From NCBI GenBank assembly GCA_964484205.1, contig CAZAEZ010000022.1, positions 35,784 to 99,783 on the forward strand: a DNA stretch of 64,000 nucleotides, in the 5' to 3' direction. The translations under genes were made by a program, and so were the position numbers. The notes below the pieces were generated by a model that was not told the DNA's origin, ran no database searches, and saw only the letters and a list, made by a program, of their open reading frames with translations. This document shows positions 37,498 to 45,940 of this stretch, in pieces (position 1 is the stretch's first letter; the number at the start of each line of letters is the position of its first letter). The DNA is from M3007 sp964484205 (GTDB lineage Bacteria > Bacteroidota > Bacteroidia > Chitinophagales > Saprospiraceae).

Positions 37498-38778
37498 ATG
37501 ACAAACCGTCGCAGTTTTATCCGCCAAACAGCCGCCTTACTCGGCAGCCTTGCCTTGCATCAAACAGCCCAGGCCGCTTTTTTACCTACCCTGCCTAAAC
37601 CAACCGGAACACGAATTGATCCCACCGCGGCAGAAGATGATTTCTGGCGACAGATTCGGATGGCTTACGCTTGCAGCCCTTCGATTATCAATCTGAACAA
37701 TGGCGGTGTAAGTCCCTCCCCGCGGGCGACAATGGACGCGCTCGATTACTACAACCGCATGTGCAACGAGGCGCCGTCCTACTACATGTGGCGGATACTC
37801 GACCAGGACCGGGAGCCCCTGCGATACAACCTGGCTCAATTGGCCGGCGCCGATCCGGATGAAATCGCCCTGAACCGAAATGCCACCGAATCGCTCAACA
37901 CCGTCATATTCGGGCTCAATCTGAAAGCCGGCGACGAAGTTGTCGTTTGCAAATACGACTACCCAAACATGATCCATGCCTGGCGCCAACGGGAAAAGCG
38001 CGATGGAATTCGGCTGGTTTGGGTCGATCTGGACTTGCCCAGCACCGACCAAGCGGCTATCATGGAGGCTTACCTGTCCAAGTGCACGGCTAAAACCCGG
38101 GTGGTACACCTTACGCACATCATCAATTGGTGCGGACAGACACTGCCGGTGCGTGCTATTGCCGATGCAGCGCATGCCCGGGGTATTGAAGTACTGGTGG
38201 ACGGGGCGCATTCGTTTGCCTTGCTTGATTTTAAAATACCCGATTTGGGCGCCGACTATTTTGGTACCAGCCTGCACAAATGGCTTTGCGCGCCGTTTGG
38301 CAACGGCTTGTTGTGGATCAAAAAGGAAAAAATTGCCAACGTTTGGGCCCTGCTGTCCAGTGATGCGCCTGACAGCGACAATATGCGAAAATTTGAAAAC
38401 CTGGGCACCCGGAACTTCCCGGTCGAAATGGCAACCGGGTATTCGTTGGACCTGCACAACCTGATTGGTTCTGCGCGCAAACAAAAACGCCTGCACTACC
38501 TGAAAAACTATTGGATGGAGCAGGTAAAAGACCTGCCGGGAATCCGTTTTTTCACGCCGCTGGAGTATGAATGGGGCTGCGCCATCGGAACCTTTGGTCT
38601 TGAAGGAATATCTTCTTCTAAAATTTCCCAGACCTTGTTTGACCAGTGGAAAATCCACACCACCAACATTACCTGGGAAAAAATAGACGGCACGCGCGTA
38701 ACGCCCAACGTGTACACCACGCTGGAAGAGCTGGATAAACTGGTATTGGCAATTAAAACCCTGGCATCGGAACGGTAA
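37498..38778 (+). CDS. Tat-exported aminotransferase class V family protein
   Basis: A 426-residue PLP enzyme of the class V aminotransferase/cysteine desulfurase superfamily. The start at MTNRRSFIRQTAALLGSLAL gives a twin-arginine signal (RRSFIRQ), so it is probably folded with cofactor and exported to the periplasm; the upstream start at 37450 adds no useful sequence. ATESLNTVIFGLNLKAGDEV is the cofactor phosphate-binding region, VVHLTHIINWCGQTLPV and VLVDGAHSFALLD contain the Asp/His partners of the PLP ring, and YFGTSLHKWLCAPFGNGLLW carries the Lys that binds PLP. The substrate is unknown; relatives include isopenicillin-N epimerase-like proteins. Many Bacteroidota have one. Confidence 0.88.
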   Translation: MTNRRSFIRQTAALLGSLALHQTAQAAFLPTLPKPTGTRIDPTAAEDDFWRQIRMAYACSPSIINLNNGGVSPSPRATMDALDYYNRMCNEAPSYYMWRILDQDREPLRYNLAQLAGADPDEIALNRNATESLNTVIFGLNLKAGDEVVVCKYDYPNMIHAWRQREKRDGIRLVWVDLDLPSTDQAAIMEAYLSKCTAKTRVVHLTHIINWCGQTLPVRAIADAAHARGIEVLVDGAHSFALLDFKIPDLGADYFGTSLHKWLCAPFGNGLLWIKKEKIANVWALLSSDAPDSDNMRKFENLGTRNFPVEMATGYSLDLHNLIGSARKQKRLHYLKNYWMEQVKDLPGIRFFTPLEYEWGCAIGTFGLEGISSSKISQTLFDQWKIHTTNITWEKIDGTRVTPNVYTTLEELDKLVLAIKTLASER

Positions 38779-38804
38779 ATCGGGTAAAATCCTGACTGTG
38801 CTCG

Positions 38805-38833
38805 TTTGAACGGCCTTTCGCTGATTATCTTTG
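38805..38833 (+). promoter_or_regulatory. Promoter for the enoyl-CoA hydratase gene
   Basis: TTTG at 38805-38808 and TATCTTTG at 38826-38833 are 17 bp apart and match the Bacteroidota -33/-7 consensus TTTG...TAnnTTTG. Transcription would start about 24 nt before ATG 38864. Confidence 0.6.
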
Positions 38834-38863
38834 CAGACCGTTTACAAAAAAACGCTCACGTAC

Positions 38864-39643
38864 ATGCCCGACCATATTCTTTTTTCCATAGAAAATAGCG
38901 TTGCACAAATTGTGTTCAACCGTCCCCAGGTGTTCAACTCCATGCATCATGCCATGCGGCAGGAAATTTTGCAGGCATTGGAAACCTGCCGGACCGATCC
39001 GGCAATCCGGGCGGTGTACCTCACCGGCAATGGAAAAGCCTTTTGCGCCGGCGAAGACCTGCAGGAAGTAACCGACCCCAACGGCCCCTCGCTCAATCAG
39101 ATCATTTCCACGGGGTACAACCCGATGGTTTCGGCGATCCGGACGTTGGAGAAACCCGTCGTTTGTGCCGTGAATGGCGTAGCTGCAGGCGCCGGCGCCA
39201 ATATCGCCCTGGCCTGCGACATTACGGTGGCTGCCGAATCGGCATCGTTTACCCAGGCTTTTTCCAAAATCGGCCTCATCCCCGACAGTGGCGGCACCTG
39301 GACCCTGCCCCGCCTGGTTGGTTTGCAACGCGCCACGGCGCTGATGATGTTGTCCGACAAAATCAGCGCTGCCGAGGCTGCCGCAATGGGCATGATCTGG
39401 AAGGTTTTTCCGGATGAACTATTTGCTGCCGAAAGCCTGAAGCTGGCCGAAACACTTGCCCAAATGCCGACGAAAGGTTTGGGGTTGACCAAACGCGCCC
39501 TGAACCAGGCGTTCAGCCATGATTTTTTTGCACAGCTCGAAGTCGAGGACACCCTGCAAACAACCGCCGGCAAAACACACGATTACCAGGAAGGGGTGGC
39601 TGCTTTTTTGGAAAAACGCAAACCGCAATTCAAGGGAGCCTAA
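38864..39643 (+). CDS. Enoyl-CoA hydratase/isomerase family protein (PaaG-like)
   Basis: A 259-residue crotonase-fold enzyme. The start MPDHILFSIENSVAQIVFNR was chosen over a TTG eleven codons upstream because a promoter box overlaps the latter. Crotonase signatures: GNGKAFCAGEDLQEV (first oxyanion-hole strand), EKPVVCAVNGVAAGAGANIA (second) and FSKIGLIPDSGGTWTLPRLV with the acidic residue. The last segment resembles PaaG, the isomerase that acts on ring-epoxidised phenylacetyl-CoA, but no other paa gene is nearby. General roles in beta-oxidation are also possible. The GH25 gene follows 20 nt downstream. Confidence 0.9.
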   Translation: MPDHILFSIENSVAQIVFNRPQVFNSMHHAMRQEILQALETCRTDPAIRAVYLTGNGKAFCAGEDLQEVTDPNGPSLNQIISTGYNPMVSAIRTLEKPVVCAVNGVAAGAGANIALACDITVAAESASFTQAFSKIGLIPDSGGTWTLPRLVGLQRATALMMLSDKISAAEAAAMGMIWKVFPDELFAAESLKLAETLAQMPTKGLGLTKRALNQAFSHDFFAQLEVEDTLQTTAGKTHDYQEGVAAFLEKRKPQFKGA

Positions 39644-39663
39644 TGCCCTGAGCGCACGTAGGA

Positions 39664-40473
39664 ATGCCTGGATTTCCAAAATACGGTCGGCAGAAAAAAC
39701 GCAGCCTGAAAGATGCAGTACCTGCGTTATTGGTACTTTTCATTATTGTGTTGCTGGTCAGTCCGGAATTCCGGTACCAGCTGTTTCGCCTGGTCGACTA
39801 CCCGTTTCATTATAAGGAATACAAGCACTTCGGCATACGCATCCCGACGCGGTATGCCGTGCACGGCATTGACGTGAGCCGGTACCAGGAGCGGGTAGAC
39901 TGGGAGCGGGTGGCCGGCATGCGGGTGGGCGATTTGCGCATACAATTTGCCTTTATTAAAGCCACGGAAGGAACCTGGATGGTTGATCCGCGTTTCGAAG
40001 AGAACTGGTTGGGCGTCCGAAAAGCCGGGATCGTGCGGGGGGCATATCATTATTTTTTACCCAACCTGAGCCCCAAAGCGCAGGCCCGGCATTTTTTCAA
40101 AGCGGTAAAACTGCGCTCCGGGGATTTGCCGCCTGTGGTCGATATTGAAGAAACCCGGGGCATGAGCCGGGAACAGGTGCGCAAATACACGAAGGACTTT
40201 CTTGCCCTGCTGAAACAGTATTTCGGCGTCAAGCCGATTATTTATACCAATCGCGATTTTTATAAAAACCACTTTGCCAACGAGCCGGATTTCAAACCCT
40301 ACGTCTTCTGGATTGCCCACTACCATGTGCCCGACCTCACCATGCCCGACGACAGCAAGTGGCATTTCTGGCAACACAGCGACCGGGGCACGGTAAACGG
40401 AATTAACGAGCGGGTAGATTTTAATGTGTTTTACGGGGATAGCAGTACGTTGCGGCGGCTTTGTTTGCCGTAG
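39664..40473 (+). CDS. Membrane-anchored GH25 lysozyme
   Basis: A 269-residue protein of glycoside hydrolase family 25 (N,O-diacetylmuramidase). A short cytoplasmic N terminus and a single span (LKDAVPALLVLFIIVLLVSP, about residues 18-40) anchor it. The catalytic barrel starts with YAVHGIDVSRYQERVDW, and its conserved strands include AFIKATEGTWMVDPRFEENW, GAYHYFLPNLSPKAQARHF and DLPPVVDIEETRG with the expected catalytic Asp/Glu. It probably cleaves peptidoglycan in the periplasm for remodelling. It is 20 nt after the PaaG-like gene on the same strand, so the two can be co-transcribed, although a functional link is not obvious. Confidence 0.92.
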   Translation: MPGFPKYGRQKKRSLKDAVPALLVLFIIVLLVSPEFRYQLFRLVDYPFHYKEYKHFGIRIPTRYAVHGIDVSRYQERVDWERVAGMRVGDLRIQFAFIKATEGTWMVDPRFEENWLGVRKAGIVRGAYHYFLPNLSPKAQARHFFKAVKLRSGDLPPVVDIEETRGMSREQVRKYTKDFLALLKQYFGVKPIIYTNRDFYKNHFANEPDFKPYVFWIAHYHVPDLTMPDDSKWHFWQHSDRGTVNGINERVDFNVFYGDSSTLRRLCLP

Positions 40474-40571
40474 CCAAATTGCGTTAAGCGGACGTTAATC
40501 CATCCCCACCAAACCGGATATGCCCTATTTTTGCACCGTCCTAATCGTATTTTTCAACCTTAAATTTTGCA

Positions 40572-41072
40572 ATGAAAAAATTACTGCTCGTTTTCGCAGC
40601 ATGCTTTGCCGCCTTCGGACTACTTGCCCAGGATGGAACAAAAGCATTGCCTTCGGCAAATCTTAAAACCCTGGAAGGTCAGGTGCTCAATGCCCAGGAC
40701 CTTGCTAAATCTGGAAAAATCACCGTAATCAGCTTCTGGGCTACCTGGTGCTCGCCTTGTAAAAAAGAATTGGATGCCATCATGGATTACTATGAAGAAT
40801 GGCAAGACACATACGGCATGGAATTGGTCGCCATCAGTGTGGACGATCCGCGCACGGCAGCCAAAGTTCCGGCTATGGTCGCGCAAAAAGGCTGGACTTA
40901 CCGTATTCTCCACGACTACAACAAGGAGTTTCAGCAGGCGGCCAATGTATCGTCAGTACCGTACACCATTTTGTTGGACCAGTCCGGAAACATCGTTTTT
41001 GAGCACACGGGTTATGCCCCCGGCGATGAACTGGAACTGGAAGAACATATGAAAGATTTGAAAAAATTCTAG
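40572..41072 (+). CDS. TlpA-like thioredoxin-family protein
   Basis: A 166-residue exported thioredoxin-fold protein. Signal peptide MKKLLLVFAACFAAFGLLAQ; active-site segment VISFWATWCSPCKKELDAIM with a WCSPC redox pair; the cis-Pro region is NVSSVPYTILLDQSGNIVF. It resembles TlpA/ResA-type periplasmic thiol reductases used in cytochrome c maturation or disulfide reduction. A TATTTTTG box at 40526-40533 fits the -7 promoter consensus, though no -33 box was found. A strong terminator follows. The 98 bp before it contain nothing else. Confidence 0.9.
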   Translation: MKKLLLVFAACFAAFGLLAQDGTKALPSANLKTLEGQVLNAQDLAKSGKITVISFWATWCSPCKKELDAIMDYYEEWQDTYGMELVAISVDDPRTAAKVPAMVAQKGWTYRILHDYNKEFQQAANVSSVPYTILLDQSGNIVFEHTGYAPGDELELEEHMKDLKKF

Positions 41073-41088
41073 AACAGTTGCTCTTAAA

Positions 41089-41130
41089 CAAAGCGGCCCG
41101 TTGCATCAACAACGGGCCGCTTTGTTTTTA
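41089..41130 (+). terminator. Intrinsic terminator
   Basis: A 16-bp perfect stem (ACAAAGCGGCCCGTTG with CAACGGGCCGCTTTGT) around a CATCAA loop is followed by a T run. It lies between the convergent thioredoxin gene and GldN-like gene and could work in both directions. Confidence 0.9.
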
Positions 41131-41141
41131 GTCCGGGAGCA

Positions 41142-42164
41142 TTAATATTTTACATAAAACAGGGGTTTGTCAAACTGAAAAAGCCCGCCGGCGGCGTTGA
41201 TCGTAGCCATGGGTGCTACCGCAACAATTTCGCACCCGAAGTGCAGGCGCTGTTCATCAAAGTACCAGTTTTGTACAAAACGGATTTTTTCCACTTCTTC
41301 CAGAACGTTGTTTTGAACGATGCGGTCGATCACCGCTTGCCCCTGATCGTTCAGGGTGGTGAGGGTGTCCGCCGTGTACACGAGTGCCTTCAGGGCCGAA
41401 TGATCGAGCGGTTGAAAACCATCCACTGTCAGCGCCTTGTGGGAGGGTTTTTGTACTTCGGCGGTTGCCCATTCCCGGATATTCAACCCGCCTTTGATGG
41501 TGTGCATCTGGTCGGCCATGGGGCTGTTTTCCTGAGTTCGGGTTTGCAGCACATAGTTGGCAGTTTTTGGCAGTTTTCGGTGTTGTTTTTTGCTGAGTTC
41601 AGGGAGTTTTATCCAGAGCAGAGGTGGATGTTCAATCAAATAGCCCTCGGCATCGGTGGTCCAGGGAATGGGTGCAAGCGCCAAAATACGTACGCAAAAT
41701 TGCCGTTTGGGTTGACTGTAAAAAATTACCTGCCGCACCCGGAAGGTCACAAAAGCTTCCGTACCGTATTCATTTTCGGCAACAAAACCATCTGTCGAAA
41801 CACTGTCTTTCCATAAAAAACGGGATAAAACCTGCTCTTGGGTAAGCGGCTCCTCCAGGTTTTCATCGGCATAGCATTGGAAAGCGGCGGCTTTAAGTCC
41901 GACATAAATTTTTTGACTGAAATAATAGGGCATATTGACGTCGGAGTCCGGAAACAGGCCGTTTTTCCCTTGGGTATTGACCAGCCGTTGGAGTTCCAGG
42001 AGGTTGGCTTCGGTTTCGAGTTTGGTGTTGTAGGCTGGGTTCAGCTCATAGTCCGTCGTGTATTCGGCCACCCAGCTGATCTTGTTGTTTTGCAGAAGAT
42101 CTGAGTATTGGGCGTGGAGTGTTTGGGCGATCAGAGCCAGGGAAAGCAGGAAGACAAGGCGCAT
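41142..42164 (-). CDS. Secreted protein, possibly GldN-like
   Basis: A 340-residue exported protein with signal peptide MRLVFLLSLALIAQTLHAQ. The sequence contains two resembling halves: LTQEQVLSRF, then FRVRQVIFYSQPKRQFCVRI-LALAPIP; and LEEVEKIRFVQNWYFDEQRL, then GCEIVAVAPM. The pattern of a helical segment followed by a strand pair with a basic/aromatic turn and A-P ending is reminiscent of GldN/PorN, the T9SS/gliding component, which also has such a repeat. The match is by pattern only and no gldKLM neighbours are present, so this could be a distant paralogue or an unrelated family. A strong terminator follows its stop codon. Confidence 0.6.
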   Translation of the reverse strand: MRLVFLLSLALIAQTLHAQYSDLLQNNKISWVAEYTTDYELNPAYNTKLETEANLLELQRLVNTQGKNGLFPDSDVNMPYYFSQKIYVGLKAAAFQCYADENLEEPLTQEQVLSRFLWKDSVSTDGFVAENEYGTEAFVTFRVRQVIFYSQPKRQFCVRILALAPIPWTTDAEGYLIEHPPLLWIKLPELSKKQHRKLPKTANYVLQTRTQENSPMADQMHTIKGGLNIREWATAEVQKPSHKALTVDGFQPLDHSALKALVYTADTLTTLNDQGQAVIDRIVQNNVLEEVEKIRFVQNWYFDEQRLHFGCEIVAVAPMATINAAGGLFQFDKPLFYVKY

Positions 42165-42223
42165 ACTTAAGCAGTAAACATGAAAAAATAAAAGCGGCCC
42201 ATAATGAACCGCTTTCGGAAATG

Positions 42224-42545
42224 TGCCCGGGACGGGACTCGAACCCGTACGACCTCAACGGTCACAGGATTTTCGTACGCACTACAGTTTTCACCGCTCC
42301 CGGTATTGCTACCGGGATTTGTGGTCTGGACTTTCTCTTCACCATATTCCACCATTAAAAGTTGGAACTTAGGCGCCGCCTGTCAAGTCTCTACACCTTT
42401 CCTTTTTTAAGGACTTGGCTCGGGATTGCCATTCAACTGGTTGAGAAGGTTTCCCCGAATTTAAGCGGTTTTACATCCCGAATTTCTCCGGGAGTACTCA
42501 AATTTCACATTAAGTCCTGCGTGTCTACCATTCCACCACCCGGGC
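42224..42545 (-). tRNA. trnL(UAA): tRNA-Leu(UAA), interrupted by a group I intron
   Basis: Exon 1 is 42512-42545 and exon 2 is 42224-42273. Joined, they form an 84-nt tRNA: acceptor GCCCGGG/CCCGGGC with discriminator A, anticodon stem CAGGA/TCCTG and loop CTTAAAA with anticodon TAA, a long variable arm typical of class II tRNA-Leu and the T-arm with GTTCGAGTC. No CCA is encoded. Exon 1 ends after T34, the exact position of the cyanobacterial and plastid trnL intron. A TACTTTTG promoter box lies just upstream at 42560-42567. Confidence 0.93.
42274..42511 (-). ncRNA. Group I intron (trnL-UAA type)
   Basis: A 238-nt intron with no open reading frame, ending in the invariant G (42274). The conserved core elements can be read on the minus strand. 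P region: TTCGGGGAAACC near 42449-42460. Q region: GGCAATCCCGAGCCAAG, about 42411-42431. R region: GGTGTAGAGACTTGACAGG, about 42379-42398. S region: AGAAAGTCCAGACC, about 42325-42340. A perfect hairpin CCCGGTAGCAATACCGGG lies in the 3' part. The Q and R strings differ at only a few positions from those in plastid trnL introns. Self-splicing and subgroup IC3 are inferences from this similarity. Confidence 0.9.
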
Positions 42546-42559
42546 TATACGAATGCCGA

Positions 42560-42567
42560 CAAAAGTA
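42560..42567 (-). promoter_or_regulatory. -7 promoter box of tRNA-Leu
   Basis: TACTTTTG on the minus strand matches TAnnTTTG and would start transcription a few bases before the tRNA 5' end at 42545. No clear -33 box is seen because the preceding tRNA terminator occupies that position. Confidence 0.5.
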
Positions 42568-42586
42568 GGCCATAAAAACGAAAAAA

Positions 42587-42603
42587 CCCACGCACTGCGT
42601 GGG
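42587..42603 (-). terminator. Terminator between tRNA-Gly and tRNA-Leu
   Basis: On the minus strand CCCACGC pairs with GCGTGGG and is followed by a run of T, a short intrinsic terminator downstream of tRNA-Gly. Confidence 0.75.
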
Positions 42604-42611
42604 CTTCTTTG

Positions 42612-42684
42612 AGCGGAAAACGAGATTCGAACTCGCGACCTCAACCTTGGCAAGGTTGCGCTCTACCAGCTGAGCTATTTCCGC
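42612..42684 (-). tRNA. trnG(GCC): tRNA-Gly(GCC)
   Basis: A 73-nt cloverleaf: acceptor GCGGAAA/TTTCCGC with discriminator T, D-arm with GCTCAGCTGGTAGAGC, anticodon stem CAACC/GGTTG with loop TTGCCAA (anticodon GCC), and T-arm GCGAGTTCGAATCTCGT. CCA is not encoded. Confidence 0.96.
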
Positions 42685-42723
42685 ATTTTAACTTTCAGGG
42701 ACCGTTGTTCCTGTTTGCGGGTG

Positions 42724-42756
42724 CAAAGATAAGCGCGCACTTTATAAACCTTCAAA
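42724..42756 (-). promoter_or_regulatory. Promoter of tRNA-Gly
   Basis: On the minus strand TTTG (42753-42756) is followed after 21 bp by TATCTTTG (42724-42731), a full match to the Bacteroidota housekeeping promoter, about 40 nt before the tRNA. Confidence 0.7.
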
Positions 42757-42781
42757 CGTTTAGCACAATTTTTTTTCTGTT

Positions 42782-44860
42782 TTACACTTTTTCCGGCTCC
42801 GGCAGGTATTCCATTTTCCGTTTGAAGTAAAAATAAGTTTCAATTTGGGAGCGTACGGGAATATCACTGTTGCTACGCCGGTAGGCATTTCGGTTTTCAG
42901 CGTCGAGGATGCGGGCCTTCACATTGTCTTCGAGTTGAAGTTTCACCAAATCCCGTATCTCGTTTTTCAAATCTTCGTCGTACACCGGGAATGCCGTTTC
43001 GATCCGGAAACTCAAATTGCGTTGCATCAGGTCGGCACTGGAAAACAGGATGCGATCCTCGCCGCCATGGTGAAACATGAATATCCGGGTATGCTCAAGG
43101 TATCGGTCTACAATGCTGAAGGCCTCAATATTTTCACTTACGCCTTTCAGCCCCGGCACCAGGCAGCAAATGCCCCGGATGATAAGTGTGATTTTAACCC
43201 CGGCGCTGGAAGCTTCGTACAGTTTCCGGATGATTTCTTTATCCTCAAGGCTGTTGGTTTTTAGCAGAATCCGGGCCGGTTTTTTCGCTTTTGCGGCTGC
43301 AATTTCATAGTCGATCAGGGCATACAGCGAAGGCCGGAGGTTGAATTTCCCTACCAGCAAATGTTCAAAGTCTTTTTTGGGCGGCTTGATGTTTTCCAAA
43401 AATGTAAACACGTTGCTCACTTCAATTGTCAGGCGCGGATCGGCGGTGAAAATGCCAAAGTCGGAGTAGACCTGTGCGGTTTCTTCGTGAAAATTGCCTG
43501 TGCCGAGGTAGGCGTACAGCCGTGGTTTCCCGTCTTCGATGCGCCGCACCAGGGCCAGTTTGGAGTGCACCTTCACACCCGGGAAGGAGTAATGCACCCG
43601 CACACCGGCCCGGTCGAGTTTTTCGCCCCATTCCAGGTTGGCGGCCTCGTCGAAGCGGGCTTTGATCTCCACGAACGCTGAAACCTGCTTCCCGTGCCGC
43701 ACCGCACTCATCAGCGCTTCCAGAATTTTACTTCTCCTGGCCACTCGGTATTGTATGACTTTGATATGCGTCACTTTCGGATCGCTGGCCGCATGTTCAA
43801 AAAAATTGACGACCGACTGGTACGACTGGTACGGCACGTGCAACAACTGGTCTTTTTCCCGGATCATCCGGAAAGGTGTGTCCGTGTCGTGTAAAACAGG
43901 ATGGGGAAGCGGCGGCAGGGGTTTGTTTTTCAGGTGGTACATCCCGAAATCCGGGAATTTGAAAAAATCAAAATTATTGTGGTAGCGGCCTTCCGGCAGC
44001 ATGTCGTATTTGCCGAGGTCGAAGGTGTCTTTCAGGTAGTCCAGTAGGTGCCCGGGCATCTCCCGGTCGTAAACAAACCGGCTGGCCGGCCCCACCTGCC
44101 GTTTGGCCAGGCTCGATTTTATCTTTTGCACCAGGTCGCCCGAAAACTCATCGTCAATGTACAATTCGGCGTCACGGGTAAGTTTGATCGAGTAGGTATC
44201 CTGAATTTCATAGCCCGGAAACAACAGCGAAACAGAGTGTCGCACGATATCGTCGAGCATGATCATGTTGATCCGGCCGTTTTGCGAAGGCAGGGTGATA
44301 AAACGCGGCAACTGGTCTGAGGGGATTTTCACCAGCGCATATTCGCTGCCCGCATCCGGGGTTTTTCGCTGGATCAAATGCACCGCCAGGTACAAATGCG
44401 CATTGGCCAGAAAGGGCCGTATCCGGCCTTTCACCAACAAAACCGGCATCACGAAGGGCAGCAAATTATTGTTGAAATAACTCTCGACAAACTGCTTCTG
44501 CTCGTTGTTCAGGTCCAGCCGCCGAAGCATGTAAATATTGTGCTTGCGCAATTCGGGGACAATTTGCTGCTCAAAAATATCCGAAAACTCGGTCTGCTGC
44601 TGATTGACGATCCGGTGCACGTCCTTCAATAAATCGCGGGGAACAAAATCAAGTGCTGCCTGAGTTTTTTTACCCACTTTTTTCAGGTTTCGAATATTGG
44701 CCACCCGAATCCGGAAATATTCGTCCAGGTTGGACGAGTAAATGGCCAAAAATTTAAGCCGCTCCAACAGGGGTACGGCCGGGTCCATAGCCTCCTGCAG
44801 CACCCGGTAGTTGAACGAAAGCCAGGATATATCGCGGTGTATGTATGGCAGGGAATTCAT
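42782..44860 (-). CDS. ppk1: Polyphosphate kinase 1
   Basis: About 692 residues. PPK1 reversibly polymerises the gamma phosphate of ATP into long-chain polyphosphate at the inner membrane. The N domain begins YIHRDISWLSFNYRVLQEAM. VRVHYSFPGVKVHSKLALVR contains the autophosphorylated His (HSKL), and YLEHTRIFMFHHGGEDRILF and SADLMQRNLSFRIETAFPVY are later signatures, together with YAYLGTGNFHEETAQVYSDF. Start MNSLPYIHRDI was preferred; the ATG at 44902 is also in frame. It is upstream of the tRNA pair on the same strand, with the tRNA promoter in between. Length and motifs match the family. Confidence 0.96.
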   Translation of the reverse strand: MNSLPYIHRDISWLSFNYRVLQEAMDPAVPLLERLKFLAIYSSNLDEYFRIRVANIRNLKKVGKKTQAALDFVPRDLLKDVHRIVNQQQTEFSDIFEQQIVPELRKHNIYMLRRLDLNNEQKQFVESYFNNNLLPFVMPVLLVKGRIRPFLANAHLYLAVHLIQRKTPDAGSEYALVKIPSDQLPRFITLPSQNGRINMIMLDDIVRHSVSLLFPGYEIQDTYSIKLTRDAELYIDDEFSGDLVQKIKSSLAKRQVGPASRFVYDREMPGHLLDYLKDTFDLGKYDMLPEGRYHNNFDFFKFPDFGMYHLKNKPLPPLPHPVLHDTDTPFRMIREKDQLLHVPYQSYQSVVNFFEHAASDPKVTHIKVIQYRVARRSKILEALMSAVRHGKQVSAFVEIKARFDEAANLEWGEKLDRAGVRVHYSFPGVKVHSKLALVRRIEDGKPRLYAYLGTGNFHEETAQVYSDFGIFTADPRLTIEVSNVFTFLENIKPPKKDFEHLLVGKFNLRPSLYALIDYEIAAAKAKKPARILLKTNSLEDKEIIRKLYEASSAGVKITLIIRGICCLVPGLKGVSENIEAFSIVDRYLEHTRIFMFHHGGEDRILFSSADLMQRNLSFRIETAFPVYDEDLKNEIRDLVKLQLEDNVKARILDAENRNAYRRSNSDIPVRSQIETYFYFKRKMEYLPEPEKV

Positions 44861-45000
44861 TTTTGTCGACGTAAATTCTGGGAGATGTTGGGCCTTTGTC
44901 ATAGGGATTACACGATCAAATTAACTTAAAAACTGATTCCAAAGCAAAAGTGCAATAATGCATACAGAATTGGACAACAGCGCGATTTTTTTAATGAAAA

Positions 45001-45918
45001 TTAAAACAACGTGCCCTGTTTCGGAGGCTGCGGGCAGGGTTCAGGGCCTCGAAGTACGGCAGCCGGAATTGCTTTTTGAAACGTTGCCCGCGCAAAAACT
45101 GCCAGTTCCGGCGCCAGCAAATTATCGGGCTCGTGGCAAAAAAAATAGACCTCCCGCAGCCCGGCCGCAAACCAGTCCCGCAACCTGCCGGCCCAGGCTT
45201 CCACGCGCAGGTAATCGGTTGGATGCAAGCCGTTTCCCACAAAGCGGATCAGCACCTTGCCGGTGGTCAGGCGCATGTGGCACACATCGCGGCGACCGGC
45301 AACATCGGTAATTACCGTGGCAACGCCGTGGCCGGCCAGGAGGCTGAAAAAATCTTGCGCAGCGGTATTTTTTTTGAAAAAAGATTCATGGCGCACCTCC
45401 ACCGCAAGTGGCGTTTTGTCAGTCGGATACCGATCCAGAAAACGGGCCAAAACCGGCACATCCTGCACGCTGAAATAGGGCGGCAACTGCATAAAACAAC
45501 AACCCGTTTTTTCATCCAATCCTTCGATGGCGTCGCAGAATAATTGAATTTCAGGTCCATGCATGCCCAGGTTGCGCGCATGACTGATCGTCTGCGGAAT
45601 TTTCGGGCAGTACCGAAAATCAGCAGGCACCTCATCCCGCCAGCGCGCTACGGTTGCTGTGTCGGGAATGCGGTAGTGGGTGGTGTTGTGCTCAATCGTG
45701 TTGAACTGCCTGCCGTACGCCGCGAGAAAATCGTTGGTTTTTGTGCCTGCCGGATACCACTGCCCTACCCAGGCTTTCATGTTGTAGCCGGTGGCGCCGA
45801 GGTAAATCCTGGGTTTTGCATCACCCGCGCAAGCATTGAGAACTGCAATATTTTCGGGCGGATCGGCCTGAAAACTGAAATCTACCCGCTCAACCGAAGG
45901 AAGTTTGCCAAATTCCAT
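45001..45918 (-). CDS. DUF72 (YecE-like) domain protein
   Basis: A 305-residue cytosolic protein of the DUF72 family with a TIM-barrel-like fold. Typical segments: IYLGATGYNMKAWVGQWYPA, YGRQFNTIEHNTTHYRIPDT, WRDEVPADFRYCPKIPQTIS, DKTGCCFMQLPPYFS-like, and VRFVGNGLH-like near the C terminus. The role of DUF72 is unknown; a nuclease-like or sugar-related activity has been suggested in the literature but is not established. A long palindrome (45941-46018) lies just upstream of its start and belongs to the next gene's end. Confidence 0.9.
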   Translation of the reverse strand: MEFGKLPSVERVDFSFQADPPENIAVLNACAGDAKPRIYLGATGYNMKAWVGQWYPAGTKTNDFLAAYGRQFNTIEHNTTHYRIPDTATVARWRDEVPADFRYCPKIPQTISHARNLGMHGPEIQLFCDAIEGLDEKTGCCFMQLPPYFSVQDVPVLARFLDRYPTDKTPLAVEVRHESFFKKNTAAQDFFSLLAGHGVATVITDVAGRRDVCHMRLTTGKVLIRFVGNGLHPTDYLRVEAWAGRLRDWFAAGLREVYFFCHEPDNLLAPELAVFARATFQKAIPAAVLRGPEPCPQPPKQGTLF

Positions 45919-45940
45919 GGCGGCAAGTTCGGGATTTTTT

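Noticed and set aside
42224..42545. Broken tRNA or tRNA pseudogene
   Set aside because: Joined exons form a perfect tRNA-Leu and the insert has a full group I intron core, so an intron is the better explanation.
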